Below, in pieces: positions 24,271 through 32,668 of a stretch of 40,290 bases of DNA. The first letter of the stretch is position 1; each line of letters opens with the position of its first letter. The notes below the pieces were generated by a model that saw nothing but the letters and a program-made list of their open reading frames with translations, did no database searches and was not told the DNA's origin. The position numbers were made by a program, and so were the translations under genes. The stretch comes from an uncultured Atopostipes sp. (GTDB taxonomy: Bacteria; Bacillota; Bacilli; Lactobacillales; Carnobacteriaceae_A): NCBI GenBank assembly GCA_910588235.1, contig CAJUOQ010000021.1, positions 1 to 40,290 on the forward strand, read 5' to 3'.

Positions 24271-25302
24271 TTACCCGTGAGCAATACAAACAACTTCAGG
24301 CGCTTCTACATCTTTTTCTAAAAGTGTCAAAGTCCCGTCTTCTGCATTTCTTTCGAATAGCGTTAAATTGTCTGAATCTTGATGACCCACAATGATATAT
24401 TTTTCGGAAGGATCTAAATTAAAGTCCCGTGGCGTTTCACCTTCAGTAGGTGTGTAATTAACCAAAGTTAATTTTCCATCGGTATCTGTTTCGAAAATCG
24501 CTAATGAATCATGTCCACGGTTTGAAGCATAGACAAATTTGCCATCGCTCGAAATGCGAATAGCCGCACCACCGTTGAATGAAGTATGATCAGCCGGAAT
24601 AGTCGAAATCGTTTGGAGAATTTCAAATTTTCCTGTGTCTGCATCATAACTTACAACGACGACATCACTGCTTAACTCACCAAAAATATAAGCAATATCT
24701 AATGTTGGGTGGAAGACTAAATGACGAGGACCCGTTCCAGGAGCGACTTCCAAACGAGCAACTTCAGTCAATTTTCCTTCAGCACTTACTTCATAGGTAT
24801 ACACTTCGTCTGTTCCTAAATCACAAGCGACCATGTATTTTTCATCAGGAGTTAAGTTCGTGTAATGGGCATGCGGAGCGTCTTGGTTTTCATGGACTGA
24901 ACTTCCAGAATGTGCGTCAACATCTGTTAATTCCAAGTTTCCTTCCGCATCTGTTTTATAAACAGCCACTTCTCCTTTATGGTAGTTAGCCGTATAGACC
25001 AGTTCACGGTTTTTATCATACGCGACATAACAAGGGGGCGCACCTGCTGCCATTACTTGATCTTTTCGTGTATAAGTACCATCCGCTTGTTTGACAAGAG
25101 AAGCAATACCACCTTCGTCATTTTCATTCACAATAGTATAAATAATACTTTTATCCTCATTGGTGTCTAAATAAGTTGGGCTTCCAACTTCGGCAAGTAA
25201 AGAGAGGTTCTCTAATGCTTGCGTCTCTGTATTTAATTCGATGGTATAAATACCGTCACTCACTCTTCGGGTATATGTACCTAATAATAATTCAATAGAC
25301 AT
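24271..25302 (-). CDS. Lactonase family protein (6-phosphogluconolactonase-like)
   Basis: A 343-residue seven-bladed beta-propeller of the lactonase family (PF10282), the Pgl/YkgB type that hydrolyses 6-phosphogluconolactone. Repeated blade signatures are visible: LLGTYTRRVSDGIYTIELN, PCYVAYDKNRELVYTANY, HAHYTNLTPDEKYMVACDLG, GPRHLVFHPTLDIAYIFGEL, RISSDGKFVYASNRGHDSLA and PRDFNLDPSEKYIIVGHQDS. The metal- and substrate-site histidines in DAPHAHYT and GPRHLVFH are typical. Substrate is inferred from the family. The start has a GAGGAGGA site. It is monocistronic. Confidence 0.85.
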   Translation of the reverse strand: MSIELLLGTYTRRVSDGIYTIELNTETQALENLSLLAEVGSPTYLDTNEDKSIIYTIVNENDEGGIASLVKQADGTYTRKDQVMAAGAPPCYVAYDKNRELVYTANYHKGEVAVYKTDAEGNLELTDVDAHSGSSVHENQDAPHAHYTNLTPDEKYMVACDLGTDEVYTYEVSAEGKLTEVARLEVAPGTGPRHLVFHPTLDIAYIFGELSSDVVVVSYDADTGKFEILQTISTIPADHTSFNGGAAIRISSDGKFVYASNRGHDSLAIFETDTDGKLTLVNYTPTEGETPRDFNLDPSEKYIIVGHQDSDNLTLFERNAEDGTLTLLEKDVEAPEVVCIAHG

Positions 25303-25443
25303 CGATAAAATTCCTCCTCATAAAATTTACGTTCCAGTGTTAGTATAACAAAATTGCCTTCATTCATACAATGAAACAACTACTGAACCCTGTGCAAAAT
25401 TATTCCGAAAAACATAGAAATCATAAGCTATTGTAAAAATCAT

Positions 25444-25453
25444 GTGCTAAAAT
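25444..25453 (+). promoter_or_regulatory. Extended -10 of the AI-2E transporter gene
   Basis: TGTGC-TAAAAT (TGn element plus TAAAAT 25448-25453) lies about 33 bp before the start codon. The -35 is poor. Confidence 0.35.
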
Positions 25454-25486
25454 ACAAGTAACGAATCATGAGGAGTGGATGAGTAG

Positions 25487-26677
25487 ATGGAAAAACAAAA
25501 AGAAAGAAGAATGAATAGAGAACATCCCATTACAGATACTTGGTTTTGGCGATATGTGGTTGATAATAAATTTGTGTCCGTAATATTGATCGCGATGTTG
25601 TTATTTTTAACGATCTTTATTTTTTCTGAAATTTCACATCTATTTACATTTGTAGGCCAAATCCTTTCAATTATTGGTTCACCGATTGTTTTTGGAGTTC
25701 TTTTCTATTATTTACTTAAACCCATGGTGGATTCTTTAGAAAGTAAGGGCGTTCCGCGAAAAATAGCAATCTTGTTGGTGTTTATCGGCATTATTCTCGT
25801 TATTGCGTTAGCAATTACCTTTCTAATTCCAGGAATTCAGAGACAAGTAGAAGCATTAGTCGAAAACTTCCCGGATATCTGGAATTCAGTTTTGGCTCAA
25901 GTCCAAGAATTGATGAACACAGAATGGTCGGCACAGATTTACCGTGAATTACAAGCGACAAATATACTCGAACGGGTTTCAGCGCATATTACGAATCTAT
26001 TTACAGTGACACTTGATAGTATTGGTAGTTTATTTGGGGGGATTGCACGCATAGCAGTCACCATCGTGACCATGCCTTTTGTTTTATATTACTTGTTGGC
26101 AGACCGCGAGCGATTTAAACAAGGTTTGATGAATTTAACACCCACACGTGCTCGTCCGGTTGTTTCTAAATTAATGACTCAGATCAGTTACCAAATTGGT
26201 TCTTATGTGCGGGGCGAGTTGCTAGTGGCTTTAGCCGTGTCGATTATGTTTTACATAGGTTACCGCTTGATTGGTTTAGACTATGCCTTGGTATTATCAA
26301 TCTTAGCGGGCGTATTAAACTTGATTCCTTATTTAGGTTCGATTCTGGCTTCAGTACCCGCGTTGGTTATTGGAGCATTTATCTCGCCATGGAAGCTTGT
26401 TCAGGTTATGATAGTATTAATGGTTGAACAAACTATTGAAGGACGAGTCGTTAGTCCACAAATTCTTGGAAATCGTTTAGATATTCACCCATTGGTCATT
26501 TTATTTATCTTGCTTGTTTCAGGAAGCTTATTTGGTTTTATGGGGCTTATCTTAGCCGTTCCCGGATTTGGCGTTTTACGTGTCTTTTGGAATTTATTCT
26601 TTGAGTGGATAAAGTATAATTATGATTTTTATGACGAAGAGGAAGTTAATCAACAAGCAGTAGAAGATGAGGGATAA
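25487..26677 (+). CDS. AI-2E family transporter
   Basis: A 396-residue permease of the AI-2 exporter family (PF01594) with about eight membrane helices. A cytosolic N-terminus is followed by two helices and a soluble helical domain (about 120-185, containing RQVEALVENFPDIWNSVLAQVQELM). The conserved C-terminal half includes IGYRLIGLDYALVLSILAGVLNLIPYLGSILA and the VEQTIEGRVVSPQILGNRLDIHPL signature. Members have been tied to autoinducer-2 export or to sodium/proton antiport; which applies cannot be told here. The tail is acidic (DEEEVNQQAVEDEG). The start has GAGGAG about 12 nt upstream. The terminator overlaps the gene's 3' end. Confidence 0.88.
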   Translation: MEKQKERRMNREHPITDTWFWRYVVDNKFVSVILIAMLLFLTIFIFSEISHLFTFVGQILSIIGSPIVFGVLFYYLLKPMVDSLESKGVPRKIAILLVFIGIILVIALAITFLIPGIQRQVEALVENFPDIWNSVLAQVQELMNTEWSAQIYRELQATNILERVSAHITNLFTVTLDSIGSLFGGIARIAVTIVTMPFVLYYLLADRERFKQGLMNLTPTRARPVVSKLMTQISYQIGSYVRGELLVALAVSIMFYIGYRLIGLDYALVLSILAGVLNLIPYLGSILASVPALVIGAFISPWKLVQVMIVLMVEQTIEGRVVSPQILGNRLDIHPLVILFILLVSGSLFGFMGLILAVPGFGVLRVFWNLFFEWIKYNYDFYDEEEVNQQAVEDEG

Positions 26678-26700
26678 AAATGTTGAATCCCTCTTCTTTA
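26665..26700 (+). terminator. Terminator overlapping the end of the AI-2E gene
   Basis: An 11-bp stem with one mismatch (26665-26675 with 26687-26697, GAGGGAT/ATCCCTC core). The 5' arm covers the last codons. The T-tract is short, so the strength is moderate. Confidence 0.55.
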
Positions 26701-26738
26701 TGATTGAAATGAAAAACTTCAAGAATGAAACCTATTGT

Positions 26739-26767
26739 TTGAATCCAAGGGAGATTGTTGATACAAT
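26739..26767 (+). promoter_or_regulatory. Promoter of the TetR / ABC exporter operon
   Basis: TTGAAT (26739-26744) and TACAAT (26762-26767) with exactly 17-bp spacing predict a start at about 26774. An in-frame ATG at 26774 would therefore be at the 5' end of the message without a leader, which argues for the downstream GTG. Confidence 0.55.
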
Positions 26768-26815
26768 GGAAGAATGGACACTTATCAGAGAAATACTATG
26801 ACAGGGGGGAAAAAC

Positions 26816-27436
26816 GTGTGCTCATCAACATTTTTGAATTTAGATAAAGAGAAAAAGGATCGAATTATTGAAGCAGCTTTAAATGAATTTTCAAAGCAAG
26901 ATTTTGGCGATGCATCGATTACCAATATTGTAAAAAAAGCTGGAATATCACGTGGAAGTTTCTACCAATATTTTGGAAATAAAGAGAATATTTATAAATA
27001 TCTTGTCCATTATTTATATGTACACCATCGAAATGATTTACTGCATCTATTGATTGAAAACTCAGGAGACTTGTATCAATCTATGATGCAATTTTTTGAT
27101 GCCTACATTGATGAAGTTGTTCATTCGAAATATTTTTCTTTTTATAAAAATACCTTTCTGTATGTCAATCACCATCTTGTAGGACAAGAGGGCATCTTTA
27201 GTTTATCTCATCAAAATAGAAACCGAGAAGAAGAACAGCTTCAATTTATAGATGTGATTAATATCGAAAATTTAAAAACAGATTCAAGTAAAGAAGTTCT
27301 TGAATATATTTATTTTATAGTAAACACCATCCACCATATGATTATTGACGGTTTTGTCAATGACTTGTCTGTGGAAGAAATTAAAGGAAAAAGCTTTCGA
27401 GCTGTTGATTGGTTTTATCACGGTATCGAAAAATAA
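26816..27436 (+). CDS. TetR/AcrR family transcriptional regulator
   Basis: A 206-residue repressor-type regulator. The N-terminal TetR helix-turn-helix is clear: DRIIEAALNEFSKQDF, then ASITNIVKKAGISRGSFYQYFGNKE (about residues 14-60). The C-terminal ligand domain is divergent and rich in aromatics and His (HYLYVHHRND, YKNTFLYVNHHL). GTG at 26816 follows GGGGGGA and puts the usual distance before the HTH. The ATG at 26774 coincides with the predicted transcription start. The gene is first in an apparent operon with the two ABC half-transporter genes (30 bp downstream), so it likely senses a substrate and controls their expression and its own. Confidence 0.85.
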   Translation: MCSSTFLNLDKEKKDRIIEAALNEFSKQDFGDASITNIVKKAGISRGSFYQYFGNKENIYKYLVHYLYVHHRNDLLHLLIENSGDLYQSMMQFFDAYIDEVVHSKYFSFYKNTFLYVNHHLVGQEGIFSLSHQNRNREEEQLQFIDVINIENLKTDSSKEVLEYIYFIVNTIHHMIIDGFVNDLSVEEIKGKSFRAVDWFYHGIEK

Positions 27437-27466
27437 AAAATATTAAGAAAGAGAGTAGATGATAGT

Positions 27467-29191
27467 ATGAAGAGAATATTCCAGATGCTACGTCCAGGTC
27501 GAATCGCCTGGTTATTTGTGTTTCTGGTTATTCAGGCAGTTGCAATGTTAGCTATACCGACACTTTCAGCTGAGATTATAGACAATGGTGTCGCGACAGG
27601 TAATATTGATTATATCCTGAAATACGGCGGAATTATGGTTGCAGTCGCAGTTGCCGGATTTATTGGATCTATTTTAAACGTATATTTTGCTTCAACCGAA
27701 TCGCAACGGGTAGGAGCAAAATTGAGAAATCCTTTATTTGATAAAATATTGAATTTCTCTAATGAAGAAATTGATAAATTTGGAACATCCACTTTAATGA
27801 CGCGTACAACGAGCGATGTGCTACAAATCCAACAAGCATTAGTTATGATTTTAAGATTTATGATCTTGGATCCGCTGCGAATTATTGTGGCAGCTACGTT
27901 AGCCTTTACGAGAGAGCCGAGATTGGCCGTTGTGTTTGTTATTATTGTTCCTGTTCTTATTGTAAGTATTATTTTTATATTAAGAAAAGTCAATCCTTTA
28001 TTCCGTTCTTTACAGATTAAGACGGATAGACTGAACCGAGTTTTCCGAGAAGGATTAACAGGTATTCGTGTGATTCGTGCATTTAATCGAGAAGATTATG
28101 AAGAAGAACGATTCGCCGAAGCCAACGAAGATTACGCACAAACAGCAACAAGCGCACAAACGTATATGGCACTAACTAACCCCTTAATGATTCTCCTAAC
28201 GAGTGCGACCTCCATTTTAATTATTTGGTTTGGCGCGCAATATGTGAGTATCGGTGAAATGGAAGTAGGGAACCTAGTGGCCTTTACTTCGTATTCAACA
28301 AACATTTTAATGGGAATCATGATGTTATCTAATATTATTACGATGATTCCACGTATGCAAGTCGCTGTAGAGCGTATCTTGCAAGTTTTAGATGAACCCA
28401 ATGAAATTGTTGACAAAGAGAGACCCGCTACCTTAGACCTCGATGCAGATGAAGTGGAATTGGAATTCGACCATGTCGACTTCAGTTATCCAGGAACGAG
28501 CAAGCTTGCTTTAGAAGATATTGATTTTTCCGTTAAAGACGGTGAAAAGCTAGCTGTTATTGGAGGAACGGGTACTGGAAAATCTACTTTAGCGAACTTA
28601 ATCATCCGCTTATACGATATTGATTCAGGTTCTATCGAAATTAATGGGATAGATATCAGAAATATGTCACAAGAGAATCTGCGAAATGCCATTGGTTTTG
28701 CGACACAAGATGCTCGACTATTTTCAGGAACGATTCGAGAGAATCTAACCTATGGGAATGAAGAGGCATCGGACGAAGAATTATGGCACGCTTTAGAAGT
28801 TGCACAAGGTGCTGACTTTGTTTCTGAACTTCCAGAAGGTTTAGGCGCAAGAGTAGAGCAAGGCGGCGATAACTTCTCAGGTGGACAACGTCAACGGTTA
28901 AGTATCGCTCGAGCACTCGTCACAGATGCTAGAATTTTAGTGTTCGATGATTCTTTCTCTGCCCTTGATTTCAAAACAGATGCCGACTTACGAGAGGCAT
29001 TGGAGCCAGAAACAACGGATAAAGCCGTAATTATTATCGCACAACGAATTAGTACCGTTATTGATGCCGATGAAATCCTTGTTTTAGAGGGTGGAAAATT
29101 AGTTGGAAAAGGTACACACGAAGAACTGAAAGAAAATAATGAAGTTTATCAAGAAATTCTAGAATCTCAAATGAAAGGGGAAGATATTTAA
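27467..29191 (+). CDS. ABC exporter half-transporter, degenerate-site subunit
   Basis: A 574-residue half-transporter with six N-terminal membrane helices (about 1-300) and a C-terminal ATPase. It has Walker A GGTGTGKS (366-373), the Q-loop Gln414, and the signature FSGGQ (470-474). Walker B ends ILVFDD with Asp495 in place of the catalytic Glu. The switch position is Gln526 (IAQRIS) instead of His. These changes are those of the first subunit of heterodimeric exporters such as LmrC, BmrC and TM287. It pairs with the next gene, whose start codon overlaps its stop by one base (TAATG). Likely multidrug or lipid/peptide export; substrate unknown. Confidence 0.92.
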   Translation: MKRIFQMLRPGRIAWLFVFLVIQAVAMLAIPTLSAEIIDNGVATGNIDYILKYGGIMVAVAVAGFIGSILNVYFASTESQRVGAKLRNPLFDKILNFSNEEIDKFGTSTLMTRTTSDVLQIQQALVMILRFMILDPLRIIVAATLAFTREPRLAVVFVIIVPVLIVSIIFILRKVNPLFRSLQIKTDRLNRVFREGLTGIRVIRAFNREDYEEERFAEANEDYAQTATSAQTYMALTNPLMILLTSATSILIIWFGAQYVSIGEMEVGNLVAFTSYSTNILMGIMMLSNIITMIPRMQVAVERILQVLDEPNEIVDKERPATLDLDADEVELEFDHVDFSYPGTSKLALEDIDFSVKDGEKLAVIGGTGTGKSTLANLIIRLYDIDSGSIEINGIDIRNMSQENLRNAIGFATQDARLFSGTIRENLTYGNEEASDEELWHALEVAQGADFVSELPEGLGARVEQGGDNFSGGQRQRLSIARALVTDARILVFDDSFSALDFKTDADLREALEPETTDKAVIIIAQRISTVIDADEILVLEGGKLVGKGTHEELKENNEVYQEILESQMKGEDI

Positions 29192-31047
29192 TGGCTAAAA
29201 ACGATAAAGAAACTTCGGATATGGGCGTACGTAAAGCGAATAACTTTTTTGGAACAGTCGCCCGTTTATTACGATATATGTCGACTCGTCTTTGGGCCTT
29301 AGTCGCTATTGTCTTTTTCGCTGCTGGATCCGCCATTTTCGCGGCTTTCACACCTAGTGTATTAGGACAAGCAACGACTGAAATTTTCGAAGGCTTTCGT
29401 GAAGGAATGGCTTTACGCGAAGCGGGACAAACAGTGGATGTTTTCCCCATCGATTTTGACGCGATTCGTCGGATTGTCTTAATTTTAGTAATTCTTTATG
29501 TATTAGAAGCTGTTTTTAGATATTTACAAAGATATATTACAGCCGTTGTTTCTCAAAGAACAGTTTATGATTTAAGAGAAGACCTAAAAGCAAAATTGGG
29601 AACTTTACCGATTGAATACTTTGATACACATTCTGTCGGAGACGTCATGTCACGGGCAGTAAACGATATGGAACAGATCTCAAATACCCTACAAAGATCC
29701 TTATCTCAATTCATATTAGCGGTTGTAACCTTTATCGCTGTTTTAGTTGCGATGTTGACGGTTGATGTGAAAATGACACTCATTGTATTCGTAAGTATCG
29801 GATTAAGTGCCTTATTTATTGCCTTTATTGCACCGAAATCTCAACGACAATTCGCAAAACAGCAACGAGTCGTCGGAGAATTAAACGACCGCGTGGAGGA
29901 AATTTATTCAGGCCACACGATTGTAAAAACATATAACCGTGAAGATGATGAAGTTTCTCGCTTAGTCGAGCACAGTGATGAGTTATATGAAACGTCATGG
30001 AGAGCGCAGTTTTACTCAGGAATTATGATGCCTGCAGTTAACTTTGCGCGTGACTTAGGAATCTTTGCAATTACTCTTTACGGTGGTTTTGGTGTGCTAC
30101 AAGGCGTTATTCCTTTAGGGAACGTTCAAGCGTTTATTCAGTACGTGAACCGTTTCTCACAACCGGTTCGACAAATCGCTCAATTAGCGAACAGTATTCA
30201 AATTACAGTCGCTTCCGTTGAACGTGTTTTTGAACTACTAGATGAGGAAGAAATGGAAGATACGGAAGCCAATCGTCCGGTAAAAGACGACACTCCTTAT
30301 ATTGTTGAATTTGAAAATGTTCAATTTAAATACAGTGACATGGAAAACTTATTAATGACTGATTTTAATTTAACAGTTGAAGAAGGCCAAATGATTGCCA
30401 TCGTTGGCCCAACGGGAGCCGGTAAATCAACATTAATCAACTTACTGGAACGATTTTATGATGTCAATGGGGGACAAATTCGTTATAAAGGAAAAGATAT
30501 CCGCGACATTGACCGAGAAGAGCTGCGTGAGCATTTCTCAATGGTTCTACAAGATACTTGGCTATTTAATGGAACGATTTGGGATAACATTGCCTATGGA
30601 AATTCAGATGCGACAGCGGAAGATATCCAAAAAGCAGCGAGAACTGCTTATGTCGATGAGTTTGTTCGTCGATTACCGCGAGGCTATGATACGATCTTAA
30701 ATGAGGAATCAACGAATATCTCACAAGGACAAAGACAATTAATTACGATTGCTCGAGCTTTCCTAGCCGATCCAGAGATTTTAATCTTGGATGAGGCAAC
30801 ATCATCAGTGGATACTCGTACTGAAGCCTTGATTCAGACAGCCATGGAAAATGTGCTTGAAGGGCGTACAAGTTTTGTGGTCGCTCACCGTCTATCAACG
30901 ATTCAGGATGCGGATAAGATTGTGGTCATGGACCAAGGGGATGTGGTCGAGATTGGTACACACGATGAATTGCTTGCAAAAGAAGGTTTCTATGCCGATA
31001 TTTACAATGCACAATTCGCCAGTCCAGAAGATATGTCCTTTGCTTAA
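29191..31047 (+). CDS. ABC exporter half-transporter, canonical-site subunit
   Basis: A 618-residue partner half-transporter (LmrD/BmrD/TM288-like). A longer cytosolic N-terminus and an extended first extracellular loop (about 60-92) precede six membrane helices. The ATPase has Walker A GPTGAGKS (406-413), the Q-loop Gln454, Walker B ILILDE with catalytic Glu535, and switch His566 in AHRLST. Its signature is altered to ISQGQ (510-514) instead of LSGGQ. Combined with the other subunit, this gives one active and one degenerate nucleotide site, the known layout of heterodimeric exporters. Translation is coupled through the one-base overlap. A terminator follows. Confidence 0.93.
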   Translation: MAKNDKETSDMGVRKANNFFGTVARLLRYMSTRLWALVAIVFFAAGSAIFAAFTPSVLGQATTEIFEGFREGMALREAGQTVDVFPIDFDAIRRIVLILVILYVLEAVFRYLQRYITAVVSQRTVYDLREDLKAKLGTLPIEYFDTHSVGDVMSRAVNDMEQISNTLQRSLSQFILAVVTFIAVLVAMLTVDVKMTLIVFVSIGLSALFIAFIAPKSQRQFAKQQRVVGELNDRVEEIYSGHTIVKTYNREDDEVSRLVEHSDELYETSWRAQFYSGIMMPAVNFARDLGIFAITLYGGFGVLQGVIPLGNVQAFIQYVNRFSQPVRQIAQLANSIQITVASVERVFELLDEEEMEDTEANRPVKDDTPYIVEFENVQFKYSDMENLLMTDFNLTVEEGQMIAIVGPTGAGKSTLINLLERFYDVNGGQIRYKGKDIRDIDREELREHFSMVLQDTWLFNGTIWDNIAYGNSDATAEDIQKAARTAYVDEFVRRLPRGYDTILNEESTNISQGQRQLITIARAFLADPEILILDEATSSVDTRTEALIQTAMENVLEGRTSFVVAHRLSTIQDADKIVVMDQGDVVEIGTHDELLAKEGFYADIYNAQFASPEDMSFA

Positions 31048-31062
31048 ATAGAATGATTGAAT

Positions 31063-31110
31063 AAAACCTTCTAAGGTGGCGGATCGAAATCGGCACTTTA
31101 GGAGGTTTTT
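31063..31110 (+). terminator. Terminator of the ABC exporter operon
   Basis: Long arms (31063-31078 with 31093-31109, including G-U pairs, AAAACCT/AGGTTTT ends) and a closing T-run. It begins 16 bp after the stop codon. Confidence 0.85.
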
Positions 31111-31119
31111 CATATTCAA

Positions 31120-31149
31120 TTCAAACTTGCCAATTCAATAAAATATGAT
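31120..31149 (+). promoter_or_regulatory. Candidate promoter for the MATE leader
   Basis: TTCAAA (31120-31125) and TATGAT (31144-31149), 18 bp apart, lie just after the ABC terminator and predict a start near 31156. Confidence 0.4.
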
Positions 31150-31155
31150 AGAGTA

Positions 31156-31275
31156 AATGTAATAAAATATTTTAAAGTTGTTTTGTCACCAGACAAGCAG
31201 CCAAGCATTTTTTTCTTTTGTGTAGGTCTTTGAAGCAAAAGAAGAAGATGCTTTTTTTAAGGGAAGGGAATTCAA
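31156..31275 (+). promoter_or_regulatory. Terminator-containing 5' leader (putative attenuator) of MATE gene
   Basis: The predicted 120-nt leader has a small hairpin (TTGTC 31183-31187 with GACAA 31192-31196). A very strong terminator follows: 18-bp arms at 31204-31221 and 31235-31252 with two G-U pairs, then seven T (31252-31258). It ends only a few bases before the AAGGGAAGGG ribosome binding site. The upstream operon already has its own terminator, so this hairpin looks like a conditional stop in the leader. I could not match it to a known riboswitch class, and no convincing leader peptide is seen. Confidence 0.55.
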
Positions 31276-32607
31276 TTGAAACAACAAATACGAGATGAAT
31301 CGATTAAAAAGACATTTTTAACCAATGTTTTGTTTGGGATGTTAAGTATGGCGGGTACCTCTTTATTTATTTTGGCGGATACATTCTTTGTTGCCAATGG
31401 GGTAGGAGCTGATGGGATAGCGGCATTGAATATTGTTTTGCCGATGGTCAATACCTTTAATGGTCTTGGCTGGATGTTAGGGGTTGGAGGAGCAACTTTA
31501 TACGCGATTGAAAAAGGTCGGGGGAATATTGAAGAGGGACAAGCGAATTTTACATTTACGATCGTGCTTTCGTTAATTGTGGCTTTAATTTTTAGCGGAA
31601 CAACCCTATTCTTTACTGACTCCATTTTAAGCTTTTTAGGCGCAAATGGTCCTTTATTCAACATGGCTAAAGATTATTATACACTGATTATGCTTTTTGC
31701 TCCTTTATTCATTTTAAATAATGTTTATATTACCTTTTTAAGAAACGATCATAACCCAAAATTAGCCATGGCTGCTTTGTTGATCGGTGGTTTGATGAAT
31801 ATTATTTTAGATTATATCTTTATATTCCCGCTGAATATGGGGCTACGAGGGGCTGCTTTAGCTACCGTAGTTTCTCCTGGGGTTTCTTTAATCATTTCCA
31901 CCTTGCATTTAAAAAATAGTGAGCGTCAATTATTCTTTCGTCCCATTGCTATGCAATGGCGGAAAATACGTCGAGTTTTCTCGATCGGTTTCCCTGCTTT
32001 TCTGAATGAATTTTCTTCAGCAGTTGTTATGTTTTTATTTAATAGTGTCTTATTACGCCTTGTGGGAAATATTGGAGTATCTGCCTATGCCATCATTGCC
32101 AATATGAATATTGTTGCTATTGCTTTATTCACAGGGGTGGGACAAGGTTTTCAACCCTTAGTGAGTATCTTCTATGGTGCAGGAAAAAGAAAAAGCATTA
32201 AAAAAGTACTGAAATATGCGCTCATCACTACGGGAACACTTGGCGTCGTCTTCTTTGGAATCGGCTTGTTGTTCTCAGAAAACATTGTGACCTTATTCAA
32301 TAACCAACAAAATAAACAGCTGACTGAATTGGCTATTCCGGGTCTTAAATTATATTTTTCCTCCTTTTTATTTACAGGGATTAACTTTGCCGTCATTTAT
32401 TTCATGTCTGCGGTTGAGCGTTCACGGCCCTCTCTAATTATTTCATTACTCCGAGGCTTATTGTTAATTTTTCCAGTGCTTTTCCTCATGACCAAAGGGT
32501 TTGGTGTTACCGGGGTATGGTTAACGATGTTCGTCGTTGAAGGCCTTACTTTAATTCTTTCCCTTTTTATTTTACGCACTTATCGGAAATATTTCCTGAA
32601 TCCTTAA
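31276..32607 (+). CDS. MATE family efflux transporter
   Basis: A 443-residue multidrug and toxin extrusion transporter (two MatE domains, twelve predicted helices), closest in style to the MepA/DinF-like group of Firmicutes. Recognisable parts are SLFILADTFFVANGVGADGIAALNIVLPM in helix 1-2 and the repeat-equivalent region FLNEFSSAVVMFLFNSVLL and GVGQGFQPLVSIFYGAG in the second half. It couples cation influx to drug export. The start is TTG (31276-31278) after AAGGGAAGGG. No ATG is available near the N-terminus. Expression is probably limited by the terminator in its leader and, in addition, by the weak start codon. Confidence 0.9.
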   Translation: MKQQIRDESIKKTFLTNVLFGMLSMAGTSLFILADTFFVANGVGADGIAALNIVLPMVNTFNGLGWMLGVGGATLYAIEKGRGNIEEGQANFTFTIVLSLIVALIFSGTTLFFTDSILSFLGANGPLFNMAKDYYTLIMLFAPLFILNNVYITFLRNDHNPKLAMAALLIGGLMNIILDYIFIFPLNMGLRGAALATVVSPGVSLIISTLHLKNSERQLFFRPIAMQWRKIRRVFSIGFPAFLNEFSSAVVMFLFNSVLLRLVGNIGVSAYAIIANMNIVAIALFTGVGQGFQPLVSIFYGAGKRKSIKKVLKYALITTGTLGVVFFGIGLLFSENIVTLFNNQQNKQLTELAIPGLKLYFSSFLFTGINFAVIYFMSAVERSRPSLIISLLRGLLLIFPVLFLMTKGFGVTGVWLTMFVVEGLTLILSLFILRTYRKYFLNP

Positions 32608-32615
32608 ATAAATGC

Positions 32616-32667
32616 AAAGAGACTCTTTCGGTTTTTCATCAACTGAAAGAGCCTCTTTATATTTTTG
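32616..32667. terminator. Terminator between MATE gene and manA
   Basis: Arms AAAGAG-A-CTCTTTC (32616-32629) and GAAAGAG-C-CTCTTT (32645-32658) with one internal mismatch are followed by a T-rich tract. It lies between convergent genes. Confidence 0.8.
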
Positions 32668-32668
32668 A

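Noticed and set aside
29058..29450. 130-codon minus-strand open frame across the ABC gene junction
   Set aside because: It is antisense to two well-supported ABC genes, shows no protein-like motif and has no ribosome binding site of note.
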